Source: Herbiconiux flava
GTDB lineage: Bacteria > Actinomycetota > Actinomycetes > Actinomycetales > Microbacteriaceae
Direction of reading: 5' to 3'
DNA: 64,000 nt
Assembly (NCBI RefSeq): GCF_013409865.1
Contig: NZ_JACCBM010000001.1
Coordinates: 2,418,001-2,482,000, forward strand
The notes under the pieces were generated by a model, which was not told the DNA's origin, did not search any database, and worked only from the letters and a program-made list of their open reading frames with translations. Each line of letters starts with the position of its first letter. Position 1 is the first letter of the stretch. The position numbers and the translations under genes are program-made. This document shows positions 43,378-52,157 of the stretch, in pieces.

Positions 43378-45189
43378 TCATTCGACGGTGACCGACTTGG
43401 CCAGGTTGCGGGGCTTGTCGACGTCGCGGCCCAGCGCGAGGGCGAGGTCGCGGGCGAAGATCTGCAGCGGCACGACGGCCTCGAGGGGCCCCCAGCGCCG
43501 GGCTCCGGCCATCGGCCCGGCCGGGCGGCCGAGGCCGACCACCGGCACGGTGCTGCCCGGGCCGCCGATGCGCACGATCCGCCCGCCCCGCGCGTCGACC
43601 TCCGCGATGCTGCGGTCGATCCTCGGGTCGCCGGAGTCGATCACGAGCACCGGGGTGCCCCGATCGACGAGAGCGAGCGGACCGTGCTTGAGCTCGCCGG
43701 CGGGCTGGTGCTCGGCCCACCGGTAGCTCAGCTCCTTGAGCTTCAGGGCGCCCTCGGCGGCGAGCACCACGCCGGTGCCCTGGCCGAGGAAGAGGAATCC
43801 CGGTTCGTCGAGCACCCCGGCCACGATCGACGGCAGCACCTCGTGTGACACGGCGATGGCGTGGGCGAGGAGCTCGGGCATCAGCCGGAGCTCGTCGCTG
43901 TGGCGCACGGCGTCGGAGCGGAGCATCCGCTCGCTCGCCACCAGGGCCGACAGGGCGGCGGCGACCCCGGTGATGACCTGCGCCACGAAGGTCTTCGTGG
44001 CCGCGACCCCGATCTCGGGGCCGGCGTCGCAGGTGAGCACGGAGTCGGCCTGTCGGGCGAGGGTGGAGTGCTCGTTGTTCGTGATGGCGACGAGGGAGGA
44101 CCGGGACAGGTCGAGGCGCTCGATCGCGTTCAGCAGGTCGGCCGTCTCGCCCGACTGGCTGAGGGCGAGCACCAGGGTGCGCGGCTCCATCACCGCGTCG
44201 GCGGCCTCGCTGGCCACGAGAGTGCGCACGGGGACCCGGCCGAGCGACGAGAGGGCGCCGCCGATCATCCGCCCCGCGTTGAGCGAGGTGCCGCAGCCGA
44301 TGACCGTCACCCGGTCGAAGCGGGGGAGGGCCAGGTCGGCCCAGAGCGAGCCGTCGAGCACGTGGGGGGCCAGGCGGTCGACGATGCGGGCCGCGACGTC
44401 GGGCTGCTCGGCGATCTCCTTGCTCATGAAGTCAGGATGCCCGTCCACGCCGATGGATGCACCCGTCCAGACCGAATCGGCCATCGGCGGCTGCTCGGCG
44501 GGGAGTCCGCCCCGGCTCCAGACGAGCTCCTCGGCGAGCTCGACGACGTCGCCGTCGCGCATGGCCTGGAAGTGCTCGACCCATTCGCCGATGGCGTTGA
44601 TGTCGCTGGCGGCGAAGACCCCGCGGGGGGAGCGGGCCACCAGCAGCGGCGATCGGTGCGCGGCGGCCACCAGCCGGTCGGTATGCCCGTCGAGCACCAC
44701 CACGGCCCAGGACCCCTCGAGCGCCGCCACGGCGCCGGTGACGGCCCGGGCGAGGTCGTCGTCGTGCCGCAGGCCCTCCTCGACCAGGTGCCCGATCACC
44801 TCGCTGTCGACCTCCGAGGCGAAGACGTGCCCCTTCTCCTCGAGCTCGTGCCGCAGGGCGGCGGCGTTCTCGATGATGCCGTTGTGCACGAGGCTGAGCC
44901 GGCCCGAGCAGTCCTGGTGCGGATGCGCGTTCTGCTCGGTCACGGCCCCGTGCGTCGCCCAGCGGGTGTGGCCGATGCCCGTACCGGGCAGGTCGGCACC
45001 CGACCAGGCGCCGACCCGGGCCTGGAGCGACTCGACGCGGTCGATCGTGCGGGTCGTGGCGCTGTCCCCACCGCTCGTGCGGATGCTGACGCCCGCGGAG
45101 TCGTAGCCGCGGTACTCGAGCAGCTTCAGGGCGCGGAGCAGGATGGGCGCGACCGGCTCCGCCGTGCGGGCCGCGACGATGCCGCACAT
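43378..45189 (-). CDS. glmS: Glutamine-fructose-6-phosphate aminotransferase (isomerising)
   Basis: Makes glucosamine 6-phosphate for amino-sugar polymers. The 603-residue protein starts MCGIVAA, so Cys 2 becomes the N-terminal nucleophile of the glutaminase domain. Blocks EYRGYDSAG, HTRWATHG and VHNGIIEN follow. Two SIS domains carry GCGTSLNAG, LSQSGETADLLNAI and the final LAKSVTVE. The start overlaps the epimerase stop by one base (TGATG). It sits in a nucleotide-sugar operon, so it may serve polymer synthesis; a second, housekeeping glmS elsewhere is possible and cannot be seen here. Confidence 0.95.
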   Translation of the reverse strand: MCGIVAARTAEPVAPILLRALKLLEYRGYDSAGVSIRTSGGDSATTRTIDRVESLQARVGAWSGADLPGTGIGHTRWATHGAVTEQNAHPHQDCSGRLSLVHNGIIENAAALRHELEEKGHVFASEVDSEVIGHLVEEGLRHDDDLARAVTGAVAALEGSWAVVVLDGHTDRLVAAAHRSPLLVARSPRGVFAASDINAIGEWVEHFQAMRDGDVVELAEELVWSRGGLPAEQPPMADSVWTGASIGVDGHPDFMSKEIAEQPDVAARIVDRLAPHVLDGSLWADLALPRFDRVTVIGCGTSLNAGRMIGGALSSLGRVPVRTLVASEAADAVMEPRTLVLALSQSGETADLLNAIERLDLSRSSLVAITNNEHSTLARQADSVLTCDAGPEIGVAATKTFVAQVITGVAAALSALVASERMLRSDAVRHSDELRLMPELLAHAIAVSHEVLPSIVAGVLDEPGFLFLGQGTGVVLAAEGALKLKELSYRWAEHQPAGELKHGPLALVDRGTPVLVIDSGDPRIDRSIAEVDARGGRIVRIGGPGSTVPVVGLGRPAGPMAGARRWGPLEAVVPLQIFARDLALALGRDVDKPRNLAKSVTVE

Positions 45190-46199
45190 CAGTGGCGCCC
45201 GGCCGTGGCCCGCTGGCCGGTTGCGGCACGCACGTCCGACGGCCCGCCCAGGTGCTCGGCGACGCGGCGGATGATCTCGTCCAGGTGCGTGGCCGGGTCG
45301 AAGCCCACGAGGGCGGCGGCCTTGCCGTAGTCGGGCACCCGGCGGCGCATGTCCTCGAAGCCGGCCGCGTAGGCGTCGGCGTAGTCGACGTGCACGACGT
45401 CGCTCGAGCTGCCGGTGACCTGGATCACCCGGCGGGCGAGGGCGTTGATCGAGACCTCCTCGGCGCCCCCGAGGTTGAAGGCCTGGCCGGTCGCGCTCGG
45501 CTCCTCCAGCAGGCGCACCATGGCGGGCACGACGTCGCCGACGTAGGAGAAGCAGCGGGTCTGCTCGCCGTCGCCGTAGACGGTGAGCGGTTCGCCCCGG
45601 AGGGCCTGGCCCACGAGGTTCGGCACGACCATCCCGTAGCGGCCGGTCTGGCGCGGGCCCACGGTGTTGAAGGGACGCACGATGGTGACGTCGAGTCCGT
45701 GCTCGCTCCAGTAGGCGTGGGCGAACGCCTCGTCGATGCCCTTCGCCGCCGCGTAGGTCCAGCGGGAGCGCAGCGGCGAGCCGAGCACCCGGTCGGAGTT
45801 CTCGTGCAGACGGTCGGAGGTGTTCTTGCCGTAGATCTCGCTGGTCGAGACCAGGAGCAGCGAGGCGCCACTCGCCGAGCAGGCGTCGAGCACGTTCTCG
45901 GTGCCGTGGATGTTCACCCGGAGGCTCGCCAGCGGGTGGTCGACGATCAGCTTCACACCGACCGCGGCGGCCAGGTGGAACACCCGGTCGGCGCCGCGCA
46001 CGGTGTCGAGCAGCAGCTCGCGGTCGAGCACCGAGCCGTGCACGATGCTGAGCCGCGGGTCGACGAGCGAGTCGAGGAGGTTGCGGGGGGAGCCGGTCGA
46101 CATGTCGTCGAGCACGACGACCTCGTCTCCCGCCCGGAGCAGGTGGTCGACGAGGTGGCTGCCGATGAAGCCGGCGCCGCCGGTCACGATGGTACGCAT
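45189..46199 (-). CDS. NAD-dependent nucleotide-sugar epimerase/dehydratase (extended SDR)
   Basis: A 336-residue extended short-chain dehydrogenase. It has the NAD motif TGGAGFIGSHL at residues 6-16, a VFHLAAAVGV block, the Ser in STSEIYG and the catalytic YAAAK. RPFNTVGPRQTGRYGMVVP and YGDGEQTRCFSYVGDVV are typical of UDP-sugar epimerases and UDP-glucuronate decarboxylases. The exact sugar is unresolved; given the upstream dehydrogenase gene, a UDP-uronate is a fair guess. It lies 34 bp after that gene. Confidence 0.9.
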   Translation of the reverse strand: MRTIVTGGAGFIGSHLVDHLLRAGDEVVVLDDMSTGSPRNLLDSLVDPRLSIVHGSVLDRELLLDTVRGADRVFHLAAAVGVKLIVDHPLASLRVNIHGTENVLDACSASGASLLLVSTSEIYGKNTSDRLHENSDRVLGSPLRSRWTYAAAKGIDEAFAHAYWSEHGLDVTIVRPFNTVGPRQTGRYGMVVPNLVGQALRGEPLTVYGDGEQTRCFSYVGDVVPAMVRLLEEPSATGQAFNLGGAEEVSINALARRVIQVTGSSSDVVHVDYADAYAAGFEDMRRRVPDYGKAAALVGFDPATHLDEIIRRVAEHLGGPSDVRAATGQRATAGRH

Positions 46200-46233
46200 C
46201 AGTTCACTGTTCTTTCTGCCGGTGCGGCGGGGG

Positions 46234-47589
46234 TCAGAGGTTCACACGGTGGGCGACGTCGACCCCGCGGTAGGTGGTGTCGAGCACGATCTGGCGGTCG
46301 TCGAGCCAGCTGAGGTCGGTGTCGCGGTGGCGGGTGTGCAGCACCACGAGGTCGGCGTCGAAGGCGGCCGGGTCGGCGATGCCGGCGAGGGAGCTCCCGC
46401 CCGCCAGAGCGACGCTGTCGAAGTGCGGGTCGAGGTAGCCCACCCGGGCGCCCCGGCGGATCAGCTCGTCGAGGATCTCGAGGGCGGGCGACTCCCGCAG
46501 GTCCTCCACGTCGGCCTTGTAGGCGATGCCGACCACGAGCACCCGGGCGCCGGTCATGCCGCGGCCCCGTTCGGAGAGGACGGTCTGCACCCGGTCGACC
46601 ACGCGGTGCGGCCGGGCCGAGATCTCAGTCATCGCCTGCGTGATCATCGGCGCCGAGACGCGCGAGCGCTTCAGCTGCCAGAGCAGGTAGTGCGGGTCGC
46701 AGGGGATGCAGTGCCCACCGACCCCGGGTCCCGGGAGGAAGGGCATGAACCCGTAGGGCTTCGTCGAGGCGGCGTCGATCACGTCGGCGACGTCGATGTC
46801 GAGCGAGGTGCAGATGTCGGCGAACTCGTTGGCCAGGGCGATGTTGACGGCGCGAAACGTGTTCTCCAGGAGCTTGGTCATCTCGGCCGCGGCGAGCGAG
46901 CGCACCCGGTGCACCGTGGTGACGTAGCGCAGCAGCAGACGGGTCGCCTCCTCCTCGCACTGGGGCGTCGCCCCTCCGACCACGCGGGGCACCTCGTCGT
47001 GCCCGAAGGCCGCGTTGCCCGGGTCGATGCGCTCGGCGCTGAAGGCGACGAACACGTCGTTGCCGACGCTGAGGCCCAGCTCGGTCAGGGGCTTCACCAG
47101 CAGGTCGTCGGTGCAGCCGACGTAGGTGGTCGAGGTGAGCATCAGCGTCTGCCCCGGAGTGACCGTCGACAGGATGGTCGTGCACGCCGCCCGCAGGATG
47201 GACAGGTCGGGCACGAGGTGCTCGTCGATCGGCGTCGGCACGCAGACGATCACGGCGGCGGCCCGGCGGAGCTCCTCGGGATCGCTCGTCAGCACGAAGT
47301 CGGGGCGGTCCAGCGCCTCGGCCAGCCGCAGCCGGTCGCTGTCGAGCAGATCCGCGCCTTGGGCGCGGATCGTGTCGATGCGCCGGGCCGAGACGTCGAG
47401 CGCCAGCACCCGGCTGTGCGCCGAGTGGTAGGCGAGCGCCGTCGGCAGCCCCACGTAGCCGAGCCCCACGATCGCGACGTCGAAGTCGAAGTCGGGGCGG
47501 GCCGGGTGCACCAGTGGCGGTGCGATGGTGGCGAGCCACTCCTTCTCGTCGGTCGGCCGGCTGATGCTCTCGAACGTCGTCATCGTCAT
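46234..47589 (-). CDS. UDP-sugar 6-dehydrogenase
   Basis: A 451-residue NAD-dependent oxidase that turns a UDP-hexose into the uronic acid in two steps. N-terminal VAIVGLGYVGLPTALA is the NAD motif. STTYVGCTDDLL, then SAERIDPGNA, then EMTKLLENTFRAVNIALANEFA and the catalytic GPGVGGHCIPCDPHYL (active Cys in GGHCI) follow. The HCIPCDPHYL form is that of the WbpA/WecC group (UDP-GlcNAc or UDP-ManNAc dehydrogenases) more than of UDP-glucose dehydrogenase. First gene of the minus-strand polysaccharide operon. Confidence 0.9.
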   Translation of the reverse strand: MTMTTFESISRPTDEKEWLATIAPPLVHPARPDFDFDVAIVGLGYVGLPTALAYHSAHSRVLALDVSARRIDTIRAQGADLLDSDRLRLAEALDRPDFVLTSDPEELRRAAAVIVCVPTPIDEHLVPDLSILRAACTTILSTVTPGQTLMLTSTTYVGCTDDLLVKPLTELGLSVGNDVFVAFSAERIDPGNAAFGHDEVPRVVGGATPQCEEEATRLLLRYVTTVHRVRSLAAAEMTKLLENTFRAVNIALANEFADICTSLDIDVADVIDAASTKPYGFMPFLPGPGVGGHCIPCDPHYLLWQLKRSRVSAPMITQAMTEISARPHRVVDRVQTVLSERGRGMTGARVLVVGIAYKADVEDLRESPALEILDELIRRGARVGYLDPHFDSVALAGGSSLAGIADPAAFDADLVVLHTRHRDTDLSWLDDRQIVLDTTYRGVDVAHRVNL

Positions 47590-47896
47590 TCCCCTCGTTG
47601 TCCGTGATGCGGACCGTCCTGCAGCGGCTGCAGTCGTCCCGGTGGGCGGATGAGCGGAACGTCCGACTCTGGCCCCCGGTCCTCACCCTCGGCGGCGGCG
47701 CCCGGCGTCGTCAACGCGATCGGCGAGGAGTGCGGTTTACCCCGGGCCCTTGGCGTGGGGTTGCGGCCCGCCCGCCGTCGCTTGCGGCTTCCCGCACCCA
47801 GGACGGCGGGATCCGGCGACCCCCGTCCACCCGCCCGCTCCTACCGTGGAGGCAGCGAGGAGGCCGCTCCCCGCGCGAGGCGGGAGGGAGCCCTCG
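47590..47896. other. 307-bp divergent intergenic region
   Basis: Separates the nucleotide-sugar operon (minus) from the GT2 gene (plus). It should hold both promoters. CTACCGT near 47849 is a possible -10 element for the GT2 gene. A CTGCAG-CGG-CTGCAG repeat lies near 47619-47633. I see no gene or RNA structure. Confidence 0.6.
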
Positions 47897-49201
47897 ATGA
47901 CGACGTTCTGGATCACCCTGCTGCTCGTCCTCGGACTGAGCACCCTCATCTGGACGACGGCCGGCGTGCTCCGCGTGATCGCCGCCCGCCTCACGCCGCT
48001 CCGCCGCGTCGGCGGCCTCCCCGCCGACCGGGGCGAGGGGACGGCGCTCGCCGCAGGACGGCCCGAGCGCGATCGCGTGGCCGTGCTGATGGCGGCGCAC
48101 GACGAGGAGCCGGTGCTCGGCGGCACCCTCGCCGCACTCCAGGCGCTGCAGTCGGGCGTGCAGCTCTTCCTCGTCAGCGACGGCTCGACCGACGCCACGG
48201 CCGAGATCGCCCGCGAGCACGGCGCGGCGGTTCTCGAGCTGAACCCGAACCGCGGCAAGGCGGGAGCGCTGGTGGAGGCCATCCGGCACTTCGAGCTCGC
48301 CGAGCGCTTCGACGTCGTGATGCTGCTCGACGCCGACACCCGCCTCGCCCCCGACTACTTCGAGACCGGCCTCCGGGCCTTCGACGACCCGGCAGTCGTG
48401 GCCGTGGCGGGGCGCGCGACGACGCTGCTCACCCCGCGCTCGCCCGCGCGGGCCGGGCGCATCCTCGTGGCCTATCGGGAGCGCGTGTACGTCGCCATGC
48501 AGTACCTGTTCAAGTTCGGTCAGGCGGGACGGTTCGCCGACGCGGTGCCGATCGTGCCCGGCTTCGCGAGCATGTACCGCACGCGCATCCTGGCCGACAT
48601 CGACATCGCGGCGCCCGGGCTGAAGATCGAGGACTACAACATGACCTTCGAGGTGCACGCCAAGCGCCTCGGCCGCATCGCCTTCCACCCGCACTGCGCC
48701 ATCGCCCACACCCAGGACCCGGACGAGCTCGTCGACTACGTGAAGCAGGTCGAGAGATGGAACCTCGGGTTCTGGCAGACCGTGCTGCGGCACCGCTTCC
48801 GGCTGAGCGTGTTCTGGCTCTCGCTCACGCTGTTCATCGTCGAGCTGCTCGTCTCGAGTGCGGTGCTGGTGCTCGTGCTGCCGGCGATCGCGGTCTCGAC
48901 GGCGGTCACCCTGTCGGGCGAGGCGGGTCTCGTGCCCGGCGGCGTGCTGAGCGGGCTGGCGGATGCTCTGCCGCCGCTCGCGCTGGTGCTGGGTGTCGTC
49001 GTCCCCGACTACCTCCTCACGCTGCTCGCCGCCGTCGTGTCGCGCCGGGCGGCCTACCTCGCCTACGGACTCGTCTTCCCTCTGCTGCGGGTGATCGACG
49101 CGGTGCTCTGCCTGGTGGCGCTGTACAAGGCGGGCTTCCGACGGTCGACGGGGCAGTGGACGAGCCCGTCGCGGCGGCCGGTGACCTCGTCGGCGGGCTG
49201 A
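47897..49201 (+). CDS. Processive membrane glycosyltransferase, GT2 (PgaC/IcaA/HasA-like)
   Basis: A 434-residue polysaccharide synthase. One membrane helix leads (about 3-28). The catalytic domain has LMAAHDEE, SDGSTD (Asp 95), the DxD motif DAD at 145-147, an IEDYN block (Asp 246, catalytic base place) and QVERW at 284-288. The Q-x-x-R-W motif marks processive enzymes. Three to four membrane helices follow (about 303-420). This topology fits single-component synthases such as poly-N-acetylglucosamine or hyaluronan synthase. ATG 47897 follows GGGAGGGAG. The polymer is not fixed by sequence. Confidence 0.92.
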   Translation: MTTFWITLLLVLGLSTLIWTTAGVLRVIAARLTPLRRVGGLPADRGEGTALAAGRPERDRVAVLMAAHDEEPVLGGTLAALQALQSGVQLFLVSDGSTDATAEIAREHGAAVLELNPNRGKAGALVEAIRHFELAERFDVVMLLDADTRLAPDYFETGLRAFDDPAVVAVAGRATTLLTPRSPARAGRILVAYRERVYVAMQYLFKFGQAGRFADAVPIVPGFASMYRTRILADIDIAAPGLKIEDYNMTFEVHAKRLGRIAFHPHCAIAHTQDPDELVDYVKQVERWNLGFWQTVLRHRFRLSVFWLSLTLFIVELLVSSAVLVLVLPAIAVSTAVTLSGEAGLVPGGVLSGLADALPPLALVLGVVVPDYLLTLLAAVVSRRAAYLAYGLVFPLLRVIDAVLCLVALYKAGFRRSTGQWTSPSRRPVTSSAG

Positions 49202-49204
49202 GCG

Positions 49205-51841
49205 TCAGTTCAGCAGCGACGCCAGGTGCGATCGCGAGCGCGCCCCGACCTTGCGGTAGATGTGGGTGAGGCGGAGCTCCACCGTGCGCAGCGAGATGAA
49301 CAGCTCGCCCGCGATCTCCCGGTTGCGGAGGCCCCGGCGCACGAGTTCGGCGATCACGCGCTCCTCGGCCTTCAGCAGCGTCATGATGCTGTCGGCGTCG
49401 CGCACGACGACCGGCTCGCCCGCCGAGGCCCGGCGGGCCCATTGGCTCGCGCCGGCCCGCTCGAAGGCCGCGGCCGCGGTGGCGAGCACCGTCTCCGACG
49501 CTCCGCGGAGGCCCAGCCTCGACAGCCGGTCGCCCTGGGCGATCAGGGCCCGGCCGAGATCGTAGTCGCCGGCGTGCTCCTCGTGCAGGGCGACCGCGGC
49601 GTCGAACAGGGCGGGTGCGGCTTCGTCGGGGGCGAGGACGGCGCGGGAGCGCGCGACGGCGAGGTCCAGCCACGTGCTAGGGCGCTCGCGCTGCTGCACG
49701 AGCATCCGCTGCAGCACCGCCTCAGCCTCCGCCGGGCGGCCGGAGAGCGTCAGTGCCTCGACCAGGCCGTCGGCGTGACGCACCAGGGAGAGGTTGTCGA
49801 TGTGGGCCGAACCGGCATCCGCGAGCGTGAACAGGCGGACGGCCTCGTCGAGGTCGCGGCGGAGCAGCGCATCGGTGCCGAGGAAGGTCGACAGCCGTGC
49901 GAGCACCGCCGGGTTGCGCTCGGCCGAGCCTCGCGACGTGCACTCCTCCGCCCGCTCGTTCGCCTCGTCCCGGAGACCGAGGGTCAGGGCGTGCCAGGTC
50001 ATCGCGAGTGCCCGGCCGGCATGGTCGCGTTCGGAGTCGGTGGGCTCGGCGTTCCAGTACTCGACCACGGCGTGCGCCCGGCGGAAGTCGCCGGCACGGA
50101 TCTCGTTGATCAGGGACAGGCTCCACGCCCAGGAGCGGGCGAGGTGCGCGGTGGGGTGGTCGTGGAAGACGACGTTCACGACGCGCCGGGCCTGGGCGTA
50201 CCGCTCCTGGTAGCACAGCACCGTCGCGAACGCGGTCAGCGACCAGACGGAGAGCTCCTGCAGATCGTCCGAGCTCAGCCGGGCGGCGACCGGGCTCACG
50301 GAGGAGCGGCCGTCGACGGCGTCGATCATGCGGGCTGCGTCGGTGTAGCCCGCCGGGGTCTCGCCCGCCTTCTCGACGAACAGGCCGGCGAGGAGCAGCC
50401 AGCGCCTCGCCTCCTCGAGATCCCAGCGCCCGCTGTGGAACGAGGAGACCATGCTCAGGAGCACCGCTGCACCCAGGGGGTCGTCGTCGCCGTACAGGCT
50501 CACGGAGGCTTCGACGTCGTCGGTCGGCACCACGTGGCTTCGGGAGAGCTCGATGCCGATGCGGGTGGTCGCGAGCCTCAGATTCTCGGCGGCGGTGGGA
50601 GTCCCGACGTGCACGCGGGCGAGATACCGCGACGCCAGGTCGAGCAGCCCCTGTGCCGCGAGCGCCGACGCGAAGCGGTGCATCCCCTCGTGATCGGTGG
50701 TCAGATCGGGGTCGATCAGCAGGGCGCGCTCCGCGAACTCGACGGCGGCGTCGCTCTCGTCGGCCTCGGTCAGGGCGCTCGCGGCCTCCAGCAGTTCGGC
50801 GACGACCGTCCTGCCGGCGGGGGCGAAGCTCTCGTGCCAGGCCCGGGTGCGGTCGCGCGGCCCGTCGCCGAGGGCGGCCAGCTCGCGGTGACGGTCGCGC
50901 CGATGGTGCGGTTCGAGGCTCCAGTAGTGGTAGGAGCGCAGCAGGGGGTCGTGCATCCGCACCACCTGGCCGTGCACGTCGACGAACCCGGAGTAGAGCA
51001 GCTCCTCCAGCGCGTCGATGCGCTCGACGTCGTCGCCCGTCAACCGCCCGACATCGCTGAGGGGAGCCATCGCGACGTCCTCGGCCACGGCCCGGGCGGC
51101 GGGGGAGAGCGTGGCCACGCGCACCGCCGAGACCGCCTTCATGGCCCGCGGCGGCCGCATCGGCAGCACGAGGGCCTCACGGCCGGCGATCTGGTCAGGG
51201 GTGAGGGCGTGCGCCGACTGCTCGACCACGAGCGGGTTGCCGCCGCTTCGTGCGGCGAGGATCTGCACGGTGCCGGCGTCGGCCGACGGTCCGAGCTCGC
51301 CCTGCACCAGCTCGGCCGCCTCGGCGAAGCTCAGCGGGGCGAGCGGCGACTCGCGGAAGGCGAGCATGTGGTCGCGGGCGAGCCGCTGGGCGGTTGCGAC
51401 GACGCGCAGTCCGGTGCCGGCGAGCCGGCCGGCCATGAAGCCGATCAGGGTCTGGCTGATCTCGTCCATGCGGTCGAGATCGTCGATCAGGACGAGCAGC
51501 GGCGGCAGCCCGAGTCCACGGAGCATGGTCAGCAGATCCCGTGCCGCGGCGAAGACCTGCTGCGGCTCGGTGGAGCGCAGGGTGAACCGCCCGGCGAACT
51601 CCACCGCCCGGGGATCGTCGATCGACGCGAAGACGGCGGTGAACCCGGAGAGCGGCCAGGCCGACTCGGCGGGATTGGTCTGCACCAGCACGGCGCGGAG
51701 CGACGATCGTGCGAGCGCCTCCGTCATCAGCCGCGTCTTGCCGATGCCGTGCTCGCCCGTGAAGACCAGTGCCCCTCCTGCGCTCGACGCCCCGAGACGC
51801 GCGATCGAATCCAGCTCGACGGCTCTGGCGAGGAATTGCAT
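49205..51841 (-). CDS. Large ATP-binding LuxR-family regulator (LAL type)
   Basis: An 878-residue transcription regulator. Near the N-terminus the Walker A is TGEHGIGKTR and Walker B LLVLIDDLDRMD. A long helical middle (TPR-like) follows. The C-terminus, about 815-878, is a LuxR helix-turn-helix: LKAEERVIAELVRRGLRNREIAGELFISLRTVELRLTHIYRKVGARSRSHL. ATG 51841 is preferred over the upstream TTG because GGAG sits 7 bases before it. It lies between the GT2 gene and the wall-bound deacetylase gene and may control either; no operator is visible. Confidence 0.9.
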   Translation of the reverse strand: MQFLARAVELDSIARLGASSAGGALVFTGEHGIGKTRLMTEALARSSLRAVLVQTNPAESAWPLSGFTAVFASIDDPRAVEFAGRFTLRSTEPQQVFAAARDLLTMLRGLGLPPLLVLIDDLDRMDEISQTLIGFMAGRLAGTGLRVVATAQRLARDHMLAFRESPLAPLSFAEAAELVQGELGPSADAGTVQILAARSGGNPLVVEQSAHALTPDQIAGREALVLPMRPPRAMKAVSAVRVATLSPAARAVAEDVAMAPLSDVGRLTGDDVERIDALEELLYSGFVDVHGQVVRMHDPLLRSYHYWSLEPHHRRDRHRELAALGDGPRDRTRAWHESFAPAGRTVVAELLEAASALTEADESDAAVEFAERALLIDPDLTTDHEGMHRFASALAAQGLLDLASRYLARVHVGTPTAAENLRLATTRIGIELSRSHVVPTDDVEASVSLYGDDDPLGAAVLLSMVSSFHSGRWDLEEARRWLLLAGLFVEKAGETPAGYTDAARMIDAVDGRSSVSPVAARLSSDDLQELSVWSLTAFATVLCYQERYAQARRVVNVVFHDHPTAHLARSWAWSLSLINEIRAGDFRRAHAVVEYWNAEPTDSERDHAGRALAMTWHALTLGLRDEANERAEECTSRGSAERNPAVLARLSTFLGTDALLRRDLDEAVRLFTLADAGSAHIDNLSLVRHADGLVEALTLSGRPAEAEAVLQRMLVQQRERPSTWLDLAVARSRAVLAPDEAAPALFDAAVALHEEHAGDYDLGRALIAQGDRLSRLGLRGASETVLATAAAAFERAGASQWARRASAGEPVVVRDADSIMTLLKAEERVIAELVRRGLRNREIAGELFISLRTVELRLTHIYRKVGARSRSHLASLLN

Positions 51842-52157
51842 GCAGCGCTCCAATCGGTCGGATGAGCGTCACATCGAGTCGAGAGTGCTCCAGCGTCCCC
51901 CAGCGAAGTTGTCGACAGTCGTCACGAAGTTTCCGCTATTCTGCTCGCTCGGGCGTGTCGGCGAAAGGAAAACCCAGGTCCTGCACAGAACTGATGTGGA
52001 AAACCGCACCGTGCCCGCACTGTTTCCGTTGCGGGAAAGATGCGTGATCGGCCGACTCACCCGCTGTTACCGTCGCCCCTGGAGCGCCCTTCGCGTTCCG
52101 CCGTCGTCGCCGCCGCAGGGGGGCCGGCGCCGGCTCCGACGCAACAGGGGGTCGACG
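51842..52157. other. 316-bp divergent intergenic region
   Basis: Separates the LuxR-type gene from the deacetylase gene. It is less GC-rich than its surroundings (TATTCT at 51937, a possible -10 box; GAAAGGAAAACC near 51962). No gene is seen; it should carry promoters for both flanking genes. Confidence 0.6.
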
